From Planctomycetota bacterium (GTDB lineage Bacteria; Planctomycetota; Planctomycetia; Planctomycetales; Planctomycetaceae), in assembly GCA_014584345.1 (NCBI GenBank), contig JACTNB010000035.1, forward strand, positions 62,001 through 126,000: 64,000 bases of DNA, given 5' to 3'. This document shows positions 22,688 to 30,844 of the stretch, in pieces. The translations under genes were made by a program, and so were the position numbers. Below the pieces are notes generated by a model. The model saw only the letters and a program-made list of their open reading frames with translations, was not told where the DNA came from and searched no databases. Positions within the stretch are counted from its first letter, which is position 1, and each line of letters starts with the position of its first letter.

Positions 22688-22958
22688 GGTTATTCCAGTT
22701 TCCCTCAATCGCACGTATGCGGTTTCCGCTGGGTAATCACCGCAATCCGCGTGCCGAAAACCCTCCGCACGCACTCATCTTGACTCGTTTCCCCGATGTA
22801 TCATACAACCCGGCCGATTGAGAGCAAATTACAGAGGGGCATTGACAGCTTGCCGCCGCAAAATCGACTTTCGCTTGCGCGGTGGGCGGGGAAACTTTCA
22901 CGGGGCGAAATCAACTTTTCTCCAGCAGGCATCCGCGGTTAGGATGGGAGACACGGAT

Positions 22959-24329
22959 ATGACTTGTGCACGGAAGCAAAATACATTCTCGACCGCGGAA
23001 CTGCGTCGCCACTGTTGGTATGGGACGTGGACGCCTGCGGTTGCCGTTGGGATTACACTCTGGATCGCGGGGTGTAATCAATCGACCCCCGAACCTCAGG
23101 CGCAAAACCTTAACTGGCCCGATAATCAGGAGCAAGCACAACATCCCCTGGACGAGGCAGAAAACCCGCGGATCGCCGATTCGGACGACGTGCAACCGCG
23201 CGTCCTGCATGTTCAGACCGCTTCCAGTCGACAAACACACAATCTGGATGTCACCGCCCAGGCCGATAACGTTCGTAACAAAACCGCCGGCGCCTCCCCT
23301 GCCAGCGAATTGTCCTCCGGAACCCCGGAATGGGATATTCGACAAATCGCCGCCATTCTTGCGGAGGCCCGTAAGGCTCAACTGGCGGATGGCAATGCCG
23401 GGAAGCAGGCCACCCTCAGCGACGAACAGAATCGTCGGATTGTCGCCCTGGCGACGCATGCCATCTCCCAAACCCATTCCCGGCCTGAAAAAGAACTGGT
23501 GTTCAACGCCGCCGTGCATTCACTGGTGGACGCCCGACTGAATCTGGCCTTGGCGGGGGATCGTGTCAGTCTCGATGCCATCTACCAGGATGCCTCTGCC
23601 CTGGCGGAGAAACATCCGGGGTCAACGGCCGCTGCCACTGCGGCTGCGGGGGTGGTTCGCCTGGCGCAGTCCATGGCCCTGCGGGAAGGCCGCCAGTCTC
23701 CCTGGGTGGGAGAGTATGTCCTGCAAGCGAAACTTTTCGGAGTTAATTTTCCCGCGGAAGAGGCGCGTGCCATCGTCCAGTTGACGAGTGCAGCGGAATT
23801 TTGCGAGCAGCAGCAGCTCATCCTGCCCGCCATTGAATGTTACACGTTCATTCAACAGAATTTTCCCGATTCTCCCTTTATCGAGCGTGCGGAAGCGGCC
23901 TTGCAGCGGCTGAACCTGATCGGAAAGCAGATCCCACTGCAGGGACCGACCTTGAACGGCACGCCGATTCACCTGAGCCAATTGGCTGGTAAGCCGGTGC
24001 TGATTGCATTCTGGTCCTCGCGTTCCAGCGCATTCCTCGAAGATTTGCCTCTCATCCAGGAATTGTGTCGCCAGTCGGGGTGCCAGCTGCTCGGGATCAA
24101 TCTCGACACCCATGAAGAAAGTGTCCGCCAGTTCGTGGAAGCCCAGCAACTTCCCGGGCACCACATCTTCTATCCCGATGCCGCCTTGCAGGGGGCTGCG
24201 CAGCCTGTGGCACGCCAGTTCGGAATTTATTCGATTCCCAGTTACTGGCTGATCGATCGGGAAGGTAAGGTCCTTTCCACGCATGTCACCCGGGAGCAGT
24301 TACGCAGTCTTGTCGCAAACGGTACCTGA
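22959..24329 (+). CDS. Thioredoxin-fold lipoprotein (TlpA-like) lacking CXXC
   Basis: A 456-aa predicted lipoprotein. The lipobox WIAGC has Cys39 after a hydrophobic stretch (AVAVGITLWIAG). A Q/D/E-rich linker follows, then a helical middle with repeat-like segments (about 130-310), then a C-terminal TlpA/AhpC-type domain (about 325-456) with PVLIAFWSS, LLGINLDTHEE and SIPSYWLIDREGKVL. The place of the redox CXXC is taken by WSSRSS, so it is unlikely to be a disulfide reductase. Start 22959 has GGGAG upstream at good distance; an ATG at 22944 is possible. Possible role: a scaffold or peroxiredoxin-like binding domain at the outer or cytoplasmic membrane. Confidence 0.82.
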   Translation: MTCARKQNTFSTAELRRHCWYGTWTPAVAVGITLWIAGCNQSTPEPQAQNLNWPDNQEQAQHPLDEAENPRIADSDDVQPRVLHVQTASSRQTHNLDVTAQADNVRNKTAGASPASELSSGTPEWDIRQIAAILAEARKAQLADGNAGKQATLSDEQNRRIVALATHAISQTHSRPEKELVFNAAVHSLVDARLNLALAGDRVSLDAIYQDASALAEKHPGSTAAATAAAGVVRLAQSMALREGRQSPWVGEYVLQAKLFGVNFPAEEARAIVQLTSAAEFCEQQQLILPAIECYTFIQQNFPDSPFIERAEAALQRLNLIGKQIPLQGPTLNGTPIHLSQLAGKPVLIAFWSSRSSAFLEDLPLIQELCRQSGCQLLGINLDTHEESVRQFVEAQQLPGHHIFYPDAALQGAAQPVARQFGIYSIPSYWLIDREGKVLSTHVTREQLRSLVANGT

Positions 24330-24478
24330 GTTCACTCGGGCCTGATGCGTAGCACTAGCGCCGTACTATTTTCCCCGGCAGATCGTCTGGTTTTGCCGAG
24401 ACACGCCCGCGTCCACGGGAGTGACTCGGTGCGGTAACCCTAGTCCACTGCGACGACATATTTGTTCAGTTTAAGTCA

Positions 24479-24516
24479 ACGGCAGCAACTCCCCTGCGGA
24501 TTTGCTGCCGTTTTTT
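24479..24516 (+). terminator. Rho-independent terminator
   Basis: A perfect 10-bp stem pairs 24479-24488 with 24502-24511 (ACGGCAGCAA and TTGCTGCCGT) and is followed by a T-run. It lies 150 nt after the TlpA-like gene. The stretch 24330-24799 otherwise holds no gene; it carries the lexA leader. Confidence 0.8.
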
Positions 24517-24635
24517 GTTGAACTGACGTGAAGGAGTAGTTCGTATGACAGAATTCGTCAGATAAACTTTTATGCTCCTGGTTTTTTCTATACAAAATCG
24601 GCCTCTTGCCTTGATTTATACACACGAGTATATTA

Positions 24636-24661
24636 GTAGTATCACTACAGAAACATTTCTG
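24636..24661. promoter_or_regulatory. Candidate operator palindromes upstream of lexA
   Basis: Two adjoining inverted repeats are present: GTAGT-ATC-ACTAC at 24636-24648 and CAGAAA-CA-TTTCTG at 24648-24661. They lie about 140 nt before the lexA start. LexA commonly binds a palindrome in front of its own gene, so one may be the autoregulatory SOS box; neither matches the E. coli or Bacillus consensus. Confidence 0.4.
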
Positions 24662-24799
24662 TACACGCAAAATGAGCCCAGGAAATGCCGGAAAATGCGT
24701 TCTTCAGTACTTGTCCACTGCAGGCGGGCCTGAATTTCCCACTTTTTTTGAATGTGGGCCGGAATTTGTCGAACAAAATCAGATAGTCAGGAGCATGTC

Positions 24800-25408
24800 A
24801 TGGTCAGCAAGGCACATCCGCCTCTTACGGAAAAACAGTCCGCCATTTACGATTTTCTCAAGGATAAAATCATGAACCGCGGGTACGGCCCGACGGTGCG
24901 TGAAATTGGGAATCATTTCGGGATCCGCTCCCCCAACGGGGTCATGTGTCATCTCAAGGCTTTGGAACGCAAGGGGTTGATCACTCGCGAGTCGCATATG
25001 TCCCGCGCGATTCAATTAACGGATCAAATGCAGATGCGGCCCACAACCATGCGATTGGCCGGGCAGATCGCCGCGGGCAGCCCCGTCCTGGCGGTCGAAC
25101 AGGAAGAACGCGTTGATTTCTCGGGCTTATTCGACGATAACAACCACTTCTGCCTCCGCGTCAAGGGGGATTCGATGATCGAGGATCACATCGCCGAAGG
25201 GGATTATGTGATTGTCGAAAAGAAGAAAACCTGCAAGGACGGCGACATCGTCGTCGCCCTGGTCGAGGGGCAGGACGCAACCCTGAAGCGTTTTTATCGC
25301 GAACCGAGCCGAATTCGCCTGGAACCTGCCAATTCCACCTTGAAACCGATTTACACCAACAACTGCGAAATTCTGGGTGTCGTGAACGGGGTAATTCGTC
25401 AATATTGA
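24800..25408 (+). CDS. lexA: LexA repressor
   Basis: A 202-aa SOS repressor. The N-terminal winged helix (about 8-75) has GYGPTVREIGNHFGIRSPNGVMCHLKALERKG. The self-cleavage site is Ala92-Gly93 in AAGSP. The catalytic dyad is Ser125 in GDSM and Lys163 in TLKRF. RecA filaments trigger its self-cleavage and induce DNA repair genes. The start at ATG 24800 has CAGGAG 6 nt upstream; the frame extends to 24752 without homology. The gene is monocistronic, with a hairpin terminator about 75 nt downstream. Confidence 0.95.
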   Translation: MVSKAHPPLTEKQSAIYDFLKDKIMNRGYGPTVREIGNHFGIRSPNGVMCHLKALERKGLITRESHMSRAIQLTDQMQMRPTTMRLAGQIAAGSPVLAVEQEERVDFSGLFDDNNHFCLRVKGDSMIEDHIAEGDYVIVEKKKTCKDGDIVVALVEGQDATLKRFYREPSRIRLEPANSTLKPIYTNNCEILGVVNGVIRQY

Positions 25409-25467
25409 TCACGCACCGAGTCGACTGAGCCCTCGAAACAGGCTTGGTTACAATGTGTGTGTATTTG

Positions 25468-25527
25468 TGTCCTGTAGTTTAGGGAGCACTCGTCCCAGGC
25501 GAGTGTTCCTTTGTTTGTTACAGGACA
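25468..25527. terminator. Nested hairpin downstream of lexA
   Basis: An inner 10-bp stem pairs 25483-25492 with 25500-25509 (one G-U) and is followed by TTTGTTTGTT. An outer 9-bp stem pairs TGTCCTGTA (25468-25476) with TACAGGACA (25519-25527). It probably terminates lexA; the outer stem is unusual for a simple terminator. The stretch 25528-25948 shows no gene or clear element. Confidence 0.6.
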
Positions 25528-25948
25528 GCCCGGTTGGGTCTGCTCCTTTCCCCGCTCGAACATGCCCCACCACGCCTACCGAAACTGTGTTTCGTGAAAA
25601 ATCCCCTTTTCTGCCCAGGGATGTTCCCTTATTCTGTGTAGTCCTTCAGGGGAACGGCAGGCTGTTTTCGCGACAAGTGCGAAAAAAATCGGATTTTCGC
25701 GACTTTCTGGCGACCCTCGCACCGCCCGGTGTTCGCTCAAGTAACCGGGCGCCCGATGTTTTTTTGTGGATTTTCATGAATTTGTGTAGTTTATCTTTCA
25801 GGCATGGATGAGGACGGCGAACGGATGCGACGCTCGGTTATGTCACCCATTCCTGGTGAGCCGTTGGTCGCACTTGTGTTTGAAATGAGTCTCCGTGGCC
25901 GTTTCGTCCTGTCTTTCGCATGCTGGACACTCCAGCGGAATTGACTCC

Positions 25949-27142
25949 ATGGCGACGCCGACTCCATCTCGGATCTGGCTGGAACGAGCCCTGCAGCGTT
26001 ATCTGCTGGCAGGGATCGCCTCGGCTTACGTTCTGGCGGCATTTTGGCCGGCGGGAGGGATCTGGCTGCGCGCGTTCAGCTTGTGGGACAGCGGAGCGAC
26101 GCCGGGGGTGGGATCGGCTACACCCGTCAACCTGTTATTGGCCCTGCTGCTGTTCAATACGGGACTGTCGGTCCCGTTAAGTGAATTGATCCGGCTCGGG
26201 AAAAATTACCGTCTCGTCACGCTGGGGATGTCCATCCGGCTCACCACGGGGGCGCTCGCCATACTGTCGGCGTTGTCGCTGAGTCTTTTTTTTCAGGGAC
26301 GCCTGGCAAATGAACTGCTGCTGGGGTTAATTTTGATCACCATCATGCCCGTGGCCAATTCCTCCGCGGGCTGGTCGCATCACTCGGAAGCGAACGTGGG
26401 GCTGAGCATGTGGCTGATTCTCCTCAGCGTGCTGCTAAGTCCCTGGCTGGTCCCCGGACTGTTGGTGTTGGCGGGCGAAGCCGCTGCCGTACCCTTTGCG
26501 GCGAATTATCATGTTCTGGCGAAAGGCTATGCCGGGCCTTTCGTTCTGATGTGGGTGGTGATTCCCGCGCTGTTCGGCATGACTTGCCGAGGCCTGGTGC
26601 TGAAAAACGGCTCTGCTGTCTGCAAGCTCCGGATGAAGACGGTCACGTTTCTGTGCCTGGTTCTGCTGAACTATGCCAACGGTTCGGTCTCTCTGCCGGA
26701 AGTGCTCCGCGGTGGACAAAGCGGACTTGTTTTCGTCAGTCTGATGGGGGCCATTCTGTTGTGCAGCCTGTTGTTTCTGGCTGCCTGGGCCGTGGGACAC
26801 ATCTGCAGATTGTCGATGCCGGAACGCCTGTCCGTGATGTATTCCACCGCCATGAGTAACACCGGGGTGGCGCTGGTGCTCTCGACGACGCTGCTCCCCA
26901 CGGCCGAGACGCTGCATCTGGTCGTCATTTTTTACACGCTGTTGCAGCACATCGGTGCGGGCATCGTGGATCAATGGGATTACTGTGCCCGGCGTGTCGG
27001 GGAGCTTGACCTGAGTGACTCGAATTCCTCGATAATTACCAGCCAGCCCGTGTTGAATGCGTCTCCCTCGCGCCCCACGACACAAACAGGTTCGCAAGCC
27101 GCGATGACCGAGCCGGTCGCGTCCATATCGAACGGATCTTGA
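25949..27142 (+). CDS. BASS/SBF-family transporter (bile acid:Na+ symporter-like)
   Basis: A membrane protein of about 397 aa with nine to ten hydrophobic segments. SBF-type signatures include LLLALLLFNTGLSVPL and GLILITIMPVANSSAGWSH. BASS transporters move organic anions with sodium; the substrate here is unknown. The conserved fold ends near QHIGAGIVDQWDY. The remaining 60-70 residues are hydrophilic and Ser/Thr-rich and are coded antisense to the 3' end of the kinase gene (26980-29403). The start is uncertain: ATG 25949 or GTG 25895. No partner gene is visible. Confidence 0.78.
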   Translation: MATPTPSRIWLERALQRYLLAGIASAYVLAAFWPAGGIWLRAFSLWDSGATPGVGSATPVNLLLALLLFNTGLSVPLSELIRLGKNYRLVTLGMSIRLTTGALAILSALSLSLFFQGRLANELLLGLILITIMPVANSSAGWSHHSEANVGLSMWLILLSVLLSPWLVPGLLVLAGEAAAVPFAANYHVLAKGYAGPFVLMWVVIPALFGMTCRGLVLKNGSAVCKLRMKTVTFLCLVLLNYANGSVSLPEVLRGGQSGLVFVSLMGAILLCSLLFLAAWAVGHICRLSMPERLSVMYSTAMSNTGVALVLSTTLLPTAETLHLVVIFYTLLQHIGAGIVDQWDYCARRVGELDLSDSNSSIITSQPVLNASPSRPTTQTGSQAAMTEPVASISNGS

Positions 27143-29403
27143 AACTGCTCGACCAGCAGTACGTCTCGCGTGGGGGCCGCAAAGCCCGTCTGCCTGATCT
27201 GCTCGATACGGGAGCGGCGGGATTCTTCGATCAAGCCGAGCATCCGATCGTCCAGTTTCGGCAACAACTTCAAATCGGGCTTGACACCATTCAGGAGGGT
27301 GTTCAATCGCGGGTGTTGCAGCACCACTCCATACAGGTCCACCGCATTGATCACATCTCCGGTGTTCACGAACATACGGGGTTGGGGATTTGAGTCCGCC
27401 CGCGCTGCCACGGCGGTCTGCTCGGGCGCGCCACCATTCGCATGACCGTTCTTTCGTAAATCGACCAGGACAGGAATCTGCTGCAAGGATTCTTGTTCAC
27501 TTTCGTCCTGCAACACCGCGAAACGGCCCAGTTCAACGGAGTAACCCAGCACGCCCAGAAATTGTCGCGGCGTCTCTTCGGACCAGACCGGAATGGAAAA
27601 CGCCACCTTCAAATCGGACGTGTTGCTGCTCTGATACACCGCGGAAATGTGGACCTGCTCGATATGGAAGGGCTCTCCTCGCTGACCAATCAGCAGATCT
27701 CGCCCGTTTCCATGGTAATAATCCCGATGCGCGAAATTCTCGCCGATGCTGTCGTACACATCACTGGTTTCGGTATCGATCAGCGGATAGCGGGCGATCT
27801 GACGGCCTTCGGCATCGCATAAAAACCAGGTCGACGCATCGGTGGCCTGTTCACGAAGTTTGGCCCGCTGCGTCAGCCACTGTTGCACGGTGTCCCATTC
27901 CGCCTCGTCGGTCAACTCCTGCACCCGGATCAGTTCATCCTGCAGGACCTTCATGCTGGATTCAATTTCCAGCACGCGCCAGGCATCGTTGATCCTTAGA
28001 GCCATCGAAGTGGCCGCCGATCGCGCTGACAGCTGTAGCGATAAATTTCTCATCTGGGTGGCCTGCCCCCGAGCATAGGCTTCCCGCGCGGCGGATTTAG
28101 CCATCACCACCGCAAAGACCGAAGAGACCAGTATCAATATCAGGGTGCTCAACAGTAGCACCTGGGACACACCCCGGTGACGACGCATCAGACGGGCCAC
28201 ACGCCGTGACACAGGCTCCACGTAGGCATTGACTTCCTCGTCCGCCAGGTAACGCTCGAGATCGCGCGCCAACTCCGCCGACGAGGCATAACGATCTTCC
28301 GGCGCGAGTGCCATCGCTTTCAGGCAAATGGCCTCCAGGGCCTTCGAGAGCCACGGGCAGACTTCCGTCGGCTTGCGATACTTGCCGAACAAAACCGCCT
28401 CGCGTATTTTCGAAAGCGTGGAGTCCGGAGAAAAGGCCGGTTGCCCCGTAATCAGCCGGTACAGCGTCACGCCCAATCCGTAGATATCGGAGGCGGGGCC
28501 AATCTCGTCCGATTGCGCGTGCTGCTCCGGACTCATATACACCGGGGTGCCTCCCGTGATGCCCGAGGGCTCGGAACTGTTTGTATCCGAGAGCGGCTTC
28601 AGCGATTCCTCCCCCACGGATTCCGCCTTGCCAGCACTCCCCACGTACTTCGCGCATCCCCAGTCGAGGACCACCGTTTCCCCATATTTCCCCAGCATGA
28701 TATTGCCCGGCTTAATGTCGCAATTGATCACACCGCGGTTGTGGGCATATTCAATCGTATTGCACACGCTGATGAACCCCGCCAGCAGCTTGCGAAATTC
28801 CACCGAGGATTCCGAGGGATCGGACTTCTCGCGCAGGCGGCGGTGATATTCGTCGATGCACTGCTGAAGTGTCTGGCCTTCCACCATCCGCATCGCGTAA
28901 AACGGAACTCCGTTTTCGGACAATCCATAACCGTGCACCGGAACCACGCCGGGGTGATCCAACCGACTCGTAATCTCCGCTTCCACTCGAAATCGCTGGA
29001 CATCCAGGGGATTCTGACGGCGACGTTCACGGACAAATTTCACCGCCACATCACGATGCAACTGGCGATCAAAACCCCGAAACACGATCCCCAGACCCCC
29101 GTGCGCATGATATTCCAGGCGATCCACCTGGCTCCGCCAATGGATTACATGGCAGGGCAAAGGTTCGGGCATCTTTTTACCCGACGGACTGAACAACAGA
29201 TTGGGAGGCTGATCCTTGTTTAATTTGCCTTCCAGTTTCACCAGCTTTTCCGTCTTGGCGATAAATTCAGCCAGTAACTGCGGATGCTCGCGGCAAACAA
29301 CCTTCGGATCGGGATGCTCGCCCCGTTCCAGGGCTTCTTCCCATTCATCCAACAGGGTTTCCAGGATCTCGTTGTTGGACAGGGGAGGTTCGGACTGTTT
29401 CAT
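26980..29403 (-). CDS. Membrane Ser/Thr protein kinase with extracellular Cache-like sensor
   Basis: An 807-aa receptor kinase. A helical N-terminal region (1-90) precedes the kinase domain (about 95-385). It has a glycine loop HGGLGIVFRG, Lys122 in AVKFV, the catalytic loop VINCDIKPGN with Asp229, DWG at 247-249 in place of DFG, and TPVYMSPEQ. One membrane helix lies at about 414-434. The C-terminal part (about 450-800) resembles a dCache sensor (TWFLCDAEGRQIARYP, HRDYYHG, and the final NTGWLVIIEE). The HRD arginine is replaced by Cys (NCD), so activation-loop control may differ. Start 29403 follows from MKQSEPPLSNNEIL; the frame extends to 29511. The adjacent upstream gene is an ECF sigma factor, a common planctomycete pairing. 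Confidence 0.9.
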   Translation of the reverse strand: MKQSEPPLSNNEILETLLDEWEEALERGEHPDPKVVCREHPQLLAEFIAKTEKLVKLEGKLNKDQPPNLLFSPSGKKMPEPLPCHVIHWRSQVDRLEYHAHGGLGIVFRGFDRQLHRDVAVKFVRERRRQNPLDVQRFRVEAEITSRLDHPGVVPVHGYGLSENGVPFYAMRMVEGQTLQQCIDEYHRRLREKSDPSESSVEFRKLLAGFISVCNTIEYAHNRGVINCDIKPGNIMLGKYGETVVLDWGCAKYVGSAGKAESVGEESLKPLSDTNSSEPSGITGGTPVYMSPEQHAQSDEIGPASDIYGLGVTLYRLITGQPAFSPDSTLSKIREAVLFGKYRKPTEVCPWLSKALEAICLKAMALAPEDRYASSAELARDLERYLADEEVNAYVEPVSRRVARLMRRHRGVSQVLLLSTLILILVSSVFAVVMAKSAAREAYARGQATQMRNLSLQLSARSAATSMALRINDAWRVLEIESSMKVLQDELIRVQELTDEAEWDTVQQWLTQRAKLREQATDASTWFLCDAEGRQIARYPLIDTETSDVYDSIGENFAHRDYYHGNGRDLLIGQRGEPFHIEQVHISAVYQSSNTSDLKVAFSIPVWSEETPRQFLGVLGYSVELGRFAVLQDESEQESLQQIPVLVDLRKNGHANGGAPEQTAVAARADSNPQPRMFVNTGDVINAVDLYGVVLQHPRLNTLLNGVKPDLKLLPKLDDRMLGLIEESRRSRIEQIRQTGFAAPTRDVLLVEQFQDPFDMDATGSVIAACEPVCVVGREGDAFNTGWLVIIEEFESLRSSSPTRRAQ

Positions 29404-29807
29404 GGAAACTCTGAACGTCGCAAGGTTAATGCGTGCCGAAGGAAAAGACGGGACAACCTGTCTCTTCCATACCCCAACAACCGCAGGCAATCGAAAGGCA
29501 CGCTTTAGCACGGGGAAAATTTTCCGCCTGGGCTCACCCTAATAAGCGGAGATGGATTTGGCTTGGAATCATACGCCGAAGGTTCCCATTTGGGAATGCT
29601 TCAAGCACACTTCCGATTTACCCGCGGCCCGTTGCCCGTGAGATACTGCACTTGCAGGGTTGTTGCAACAACCGGCCTGGCAAAAACTTGGGGCGCTTTT
29701 CGCAGTTTCGTTCGCGCAGCCACTGCAATTCACCGAAGCGCCAAGCCAGGCGAAGCGGGTATTCGTGGGGAAGTTGCCCCGTGGTGGATTTACGAGGCAG
29801 ACCCTTG
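29404..29807. other. Intergenic region between ECF sigma factor and kinase
   Basis: A 404-bp gap with no convincing gene. It presumably carries the kinase promoter. A weak frame that begins with GTGA over the sigma-factor stop was considered and not accepted. Confidence 0.4.
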
Positions 29808-30437
29808 TCACGTCATGCTGGGAGTTTCCCCATTCATCCGTTCGACCAGCAACAGTTTGGCTTCCCGCCAGCGGCGTTTGACCTGCCGCGTGCTCAAGCC
29901 AATCAACTTGGCCACTTCTTCCTGGGTTAATTCGTGATACCAGAGCAGGTCAAACATTTCGCGGCACTCTTCCGGCAGGGATTCAATCACGCGATGCATT
30001 TCCGTCCATTCCGCGATGCGCCGGGGGTCGCAACTCAATTCCGCCCCTTCCAGCGGGCTAGCCACGAAACTCTCGTTGGGTGATTGTGGTGACATCGTGG
30101 CGTGATTGGCCCCGGTTCCCAACGGCCCCTGGTAGTGCCTGGCCAGATCCAGCAGAGTCTCTCGAATTTTCTTGGCTGCCAAGCGAAAGAAATGCCGGGC
30201 ATCCGTCAGTGAAACGTCATGCAAGGCCTCGTATAATTTCAGACTGGCGTTTTGACAGATGTCTTCGGTCTGCTCCCAGCGTCCCACACCCGGAAACGAT
30301 TGCTTGATGCGATGCGTCAACTTCAGCATCCGGTCGCAGGTCAGGTTCAACAACTCCGAACGTGCCAGGGAGTCCCCCTCGTTCAGCCGCCGGATACATT
30401 CCTCCAGAATGATGGTATTTGTACTCTGATCGGACAT
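29808..30437 (-). CDS. ECF-type RNA polymerase sigma factor
   Basis: A 209-aa ECF sigma factor. Region 2 spans about 20-95 (NEGDSLARSELLNLTCDRMLKLTHRI, then WEQTEDICQNASLKLYEAL). A linker with charged residues follows, then region 4 at about 145-200 (SLPEECREMFDLLWYHELTQEEVAKLIGLSTRQVKRRWREAK). No anti-sigma factor is encoded nearby. Instead, the receptor kinase follows on the same strand, so phosphorylation may control this sigma factor, as in other ECF-kinase pairs. This link is inference. Confidence 0.92.
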   Translation of the reverse strand: MSDQSTNTIILEECIRRLNEGDSLARSELLNLTCDRMLKLTHRIKQSFPGVGRWEQTEDICQNASLKLYEALHDVSLTDARHFFRLAAKKIRETLLDLARHYQGPLGTGANHATMSPQSPNESFVASPLEGAELSCDPRRIAEWTEMHRVIESLPEECREMFDLLWYHELTQEEVAKLIGLSTRQVKRRWREAKLLLVERMNGETPSMT

Positions 30438-30844
30438 GACGGTCTTTCTGGAAACACCACCTCGAAGCGGAAGGAACCTGCCTCGTCGCGGTCGTTGATC
30501 AGGATTCCACGGATGTCAATTCATGCATCGACATTAGTATTCCCATTTCCGCAAACCAATTCCAGTAGCAATCCCGCGGATTTCAACGAATTCAACGCGC
30601 CACGCGACCATTCTTCCCGTTTTGAAGGCATACGTTCGCCAATCTTCCCATTTCCACCAAGTTGCAAGGTGCTCCCTGTGGTCCGGGAGCCACCGGGAAG
30701 TAAGGCCACGCTGGCCAACTTGCCCGATCTGGTCCCACGCGGATGACCGTGACCGGCGGAATTCCTAAGATACACATCGGGTTTCGCTACGCGAATTCCG
30801 TACCCACCCCTTTATTCGCACTCGGACTTTCGGAACTCGTTATC
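30438..30844. other. Divergent intergenic region, sigma factor / priA
   Basis: A 407-bp gap containing the promoters of two divergent genes. I see no further gene or repeat. The priA frame is open upstream to 30743, but that extension has no family similarity. Confidence 0.4.

Noticed and set aside
25455..25811. 118-codon plus-strand frame after lexA
   Set aside because: It runs through the terminator hairpin and low-complexity sequence; no start signal or family.
29569..29811. 80-codon frame beginning GTGA at the stop of the ECF sigma factor
   Set aside because: The overlap looks coupled, but the protein has an odd Cys/Ser/Asn-rich composition, no ribosome site and no family. I treat the region as kinase promoter.
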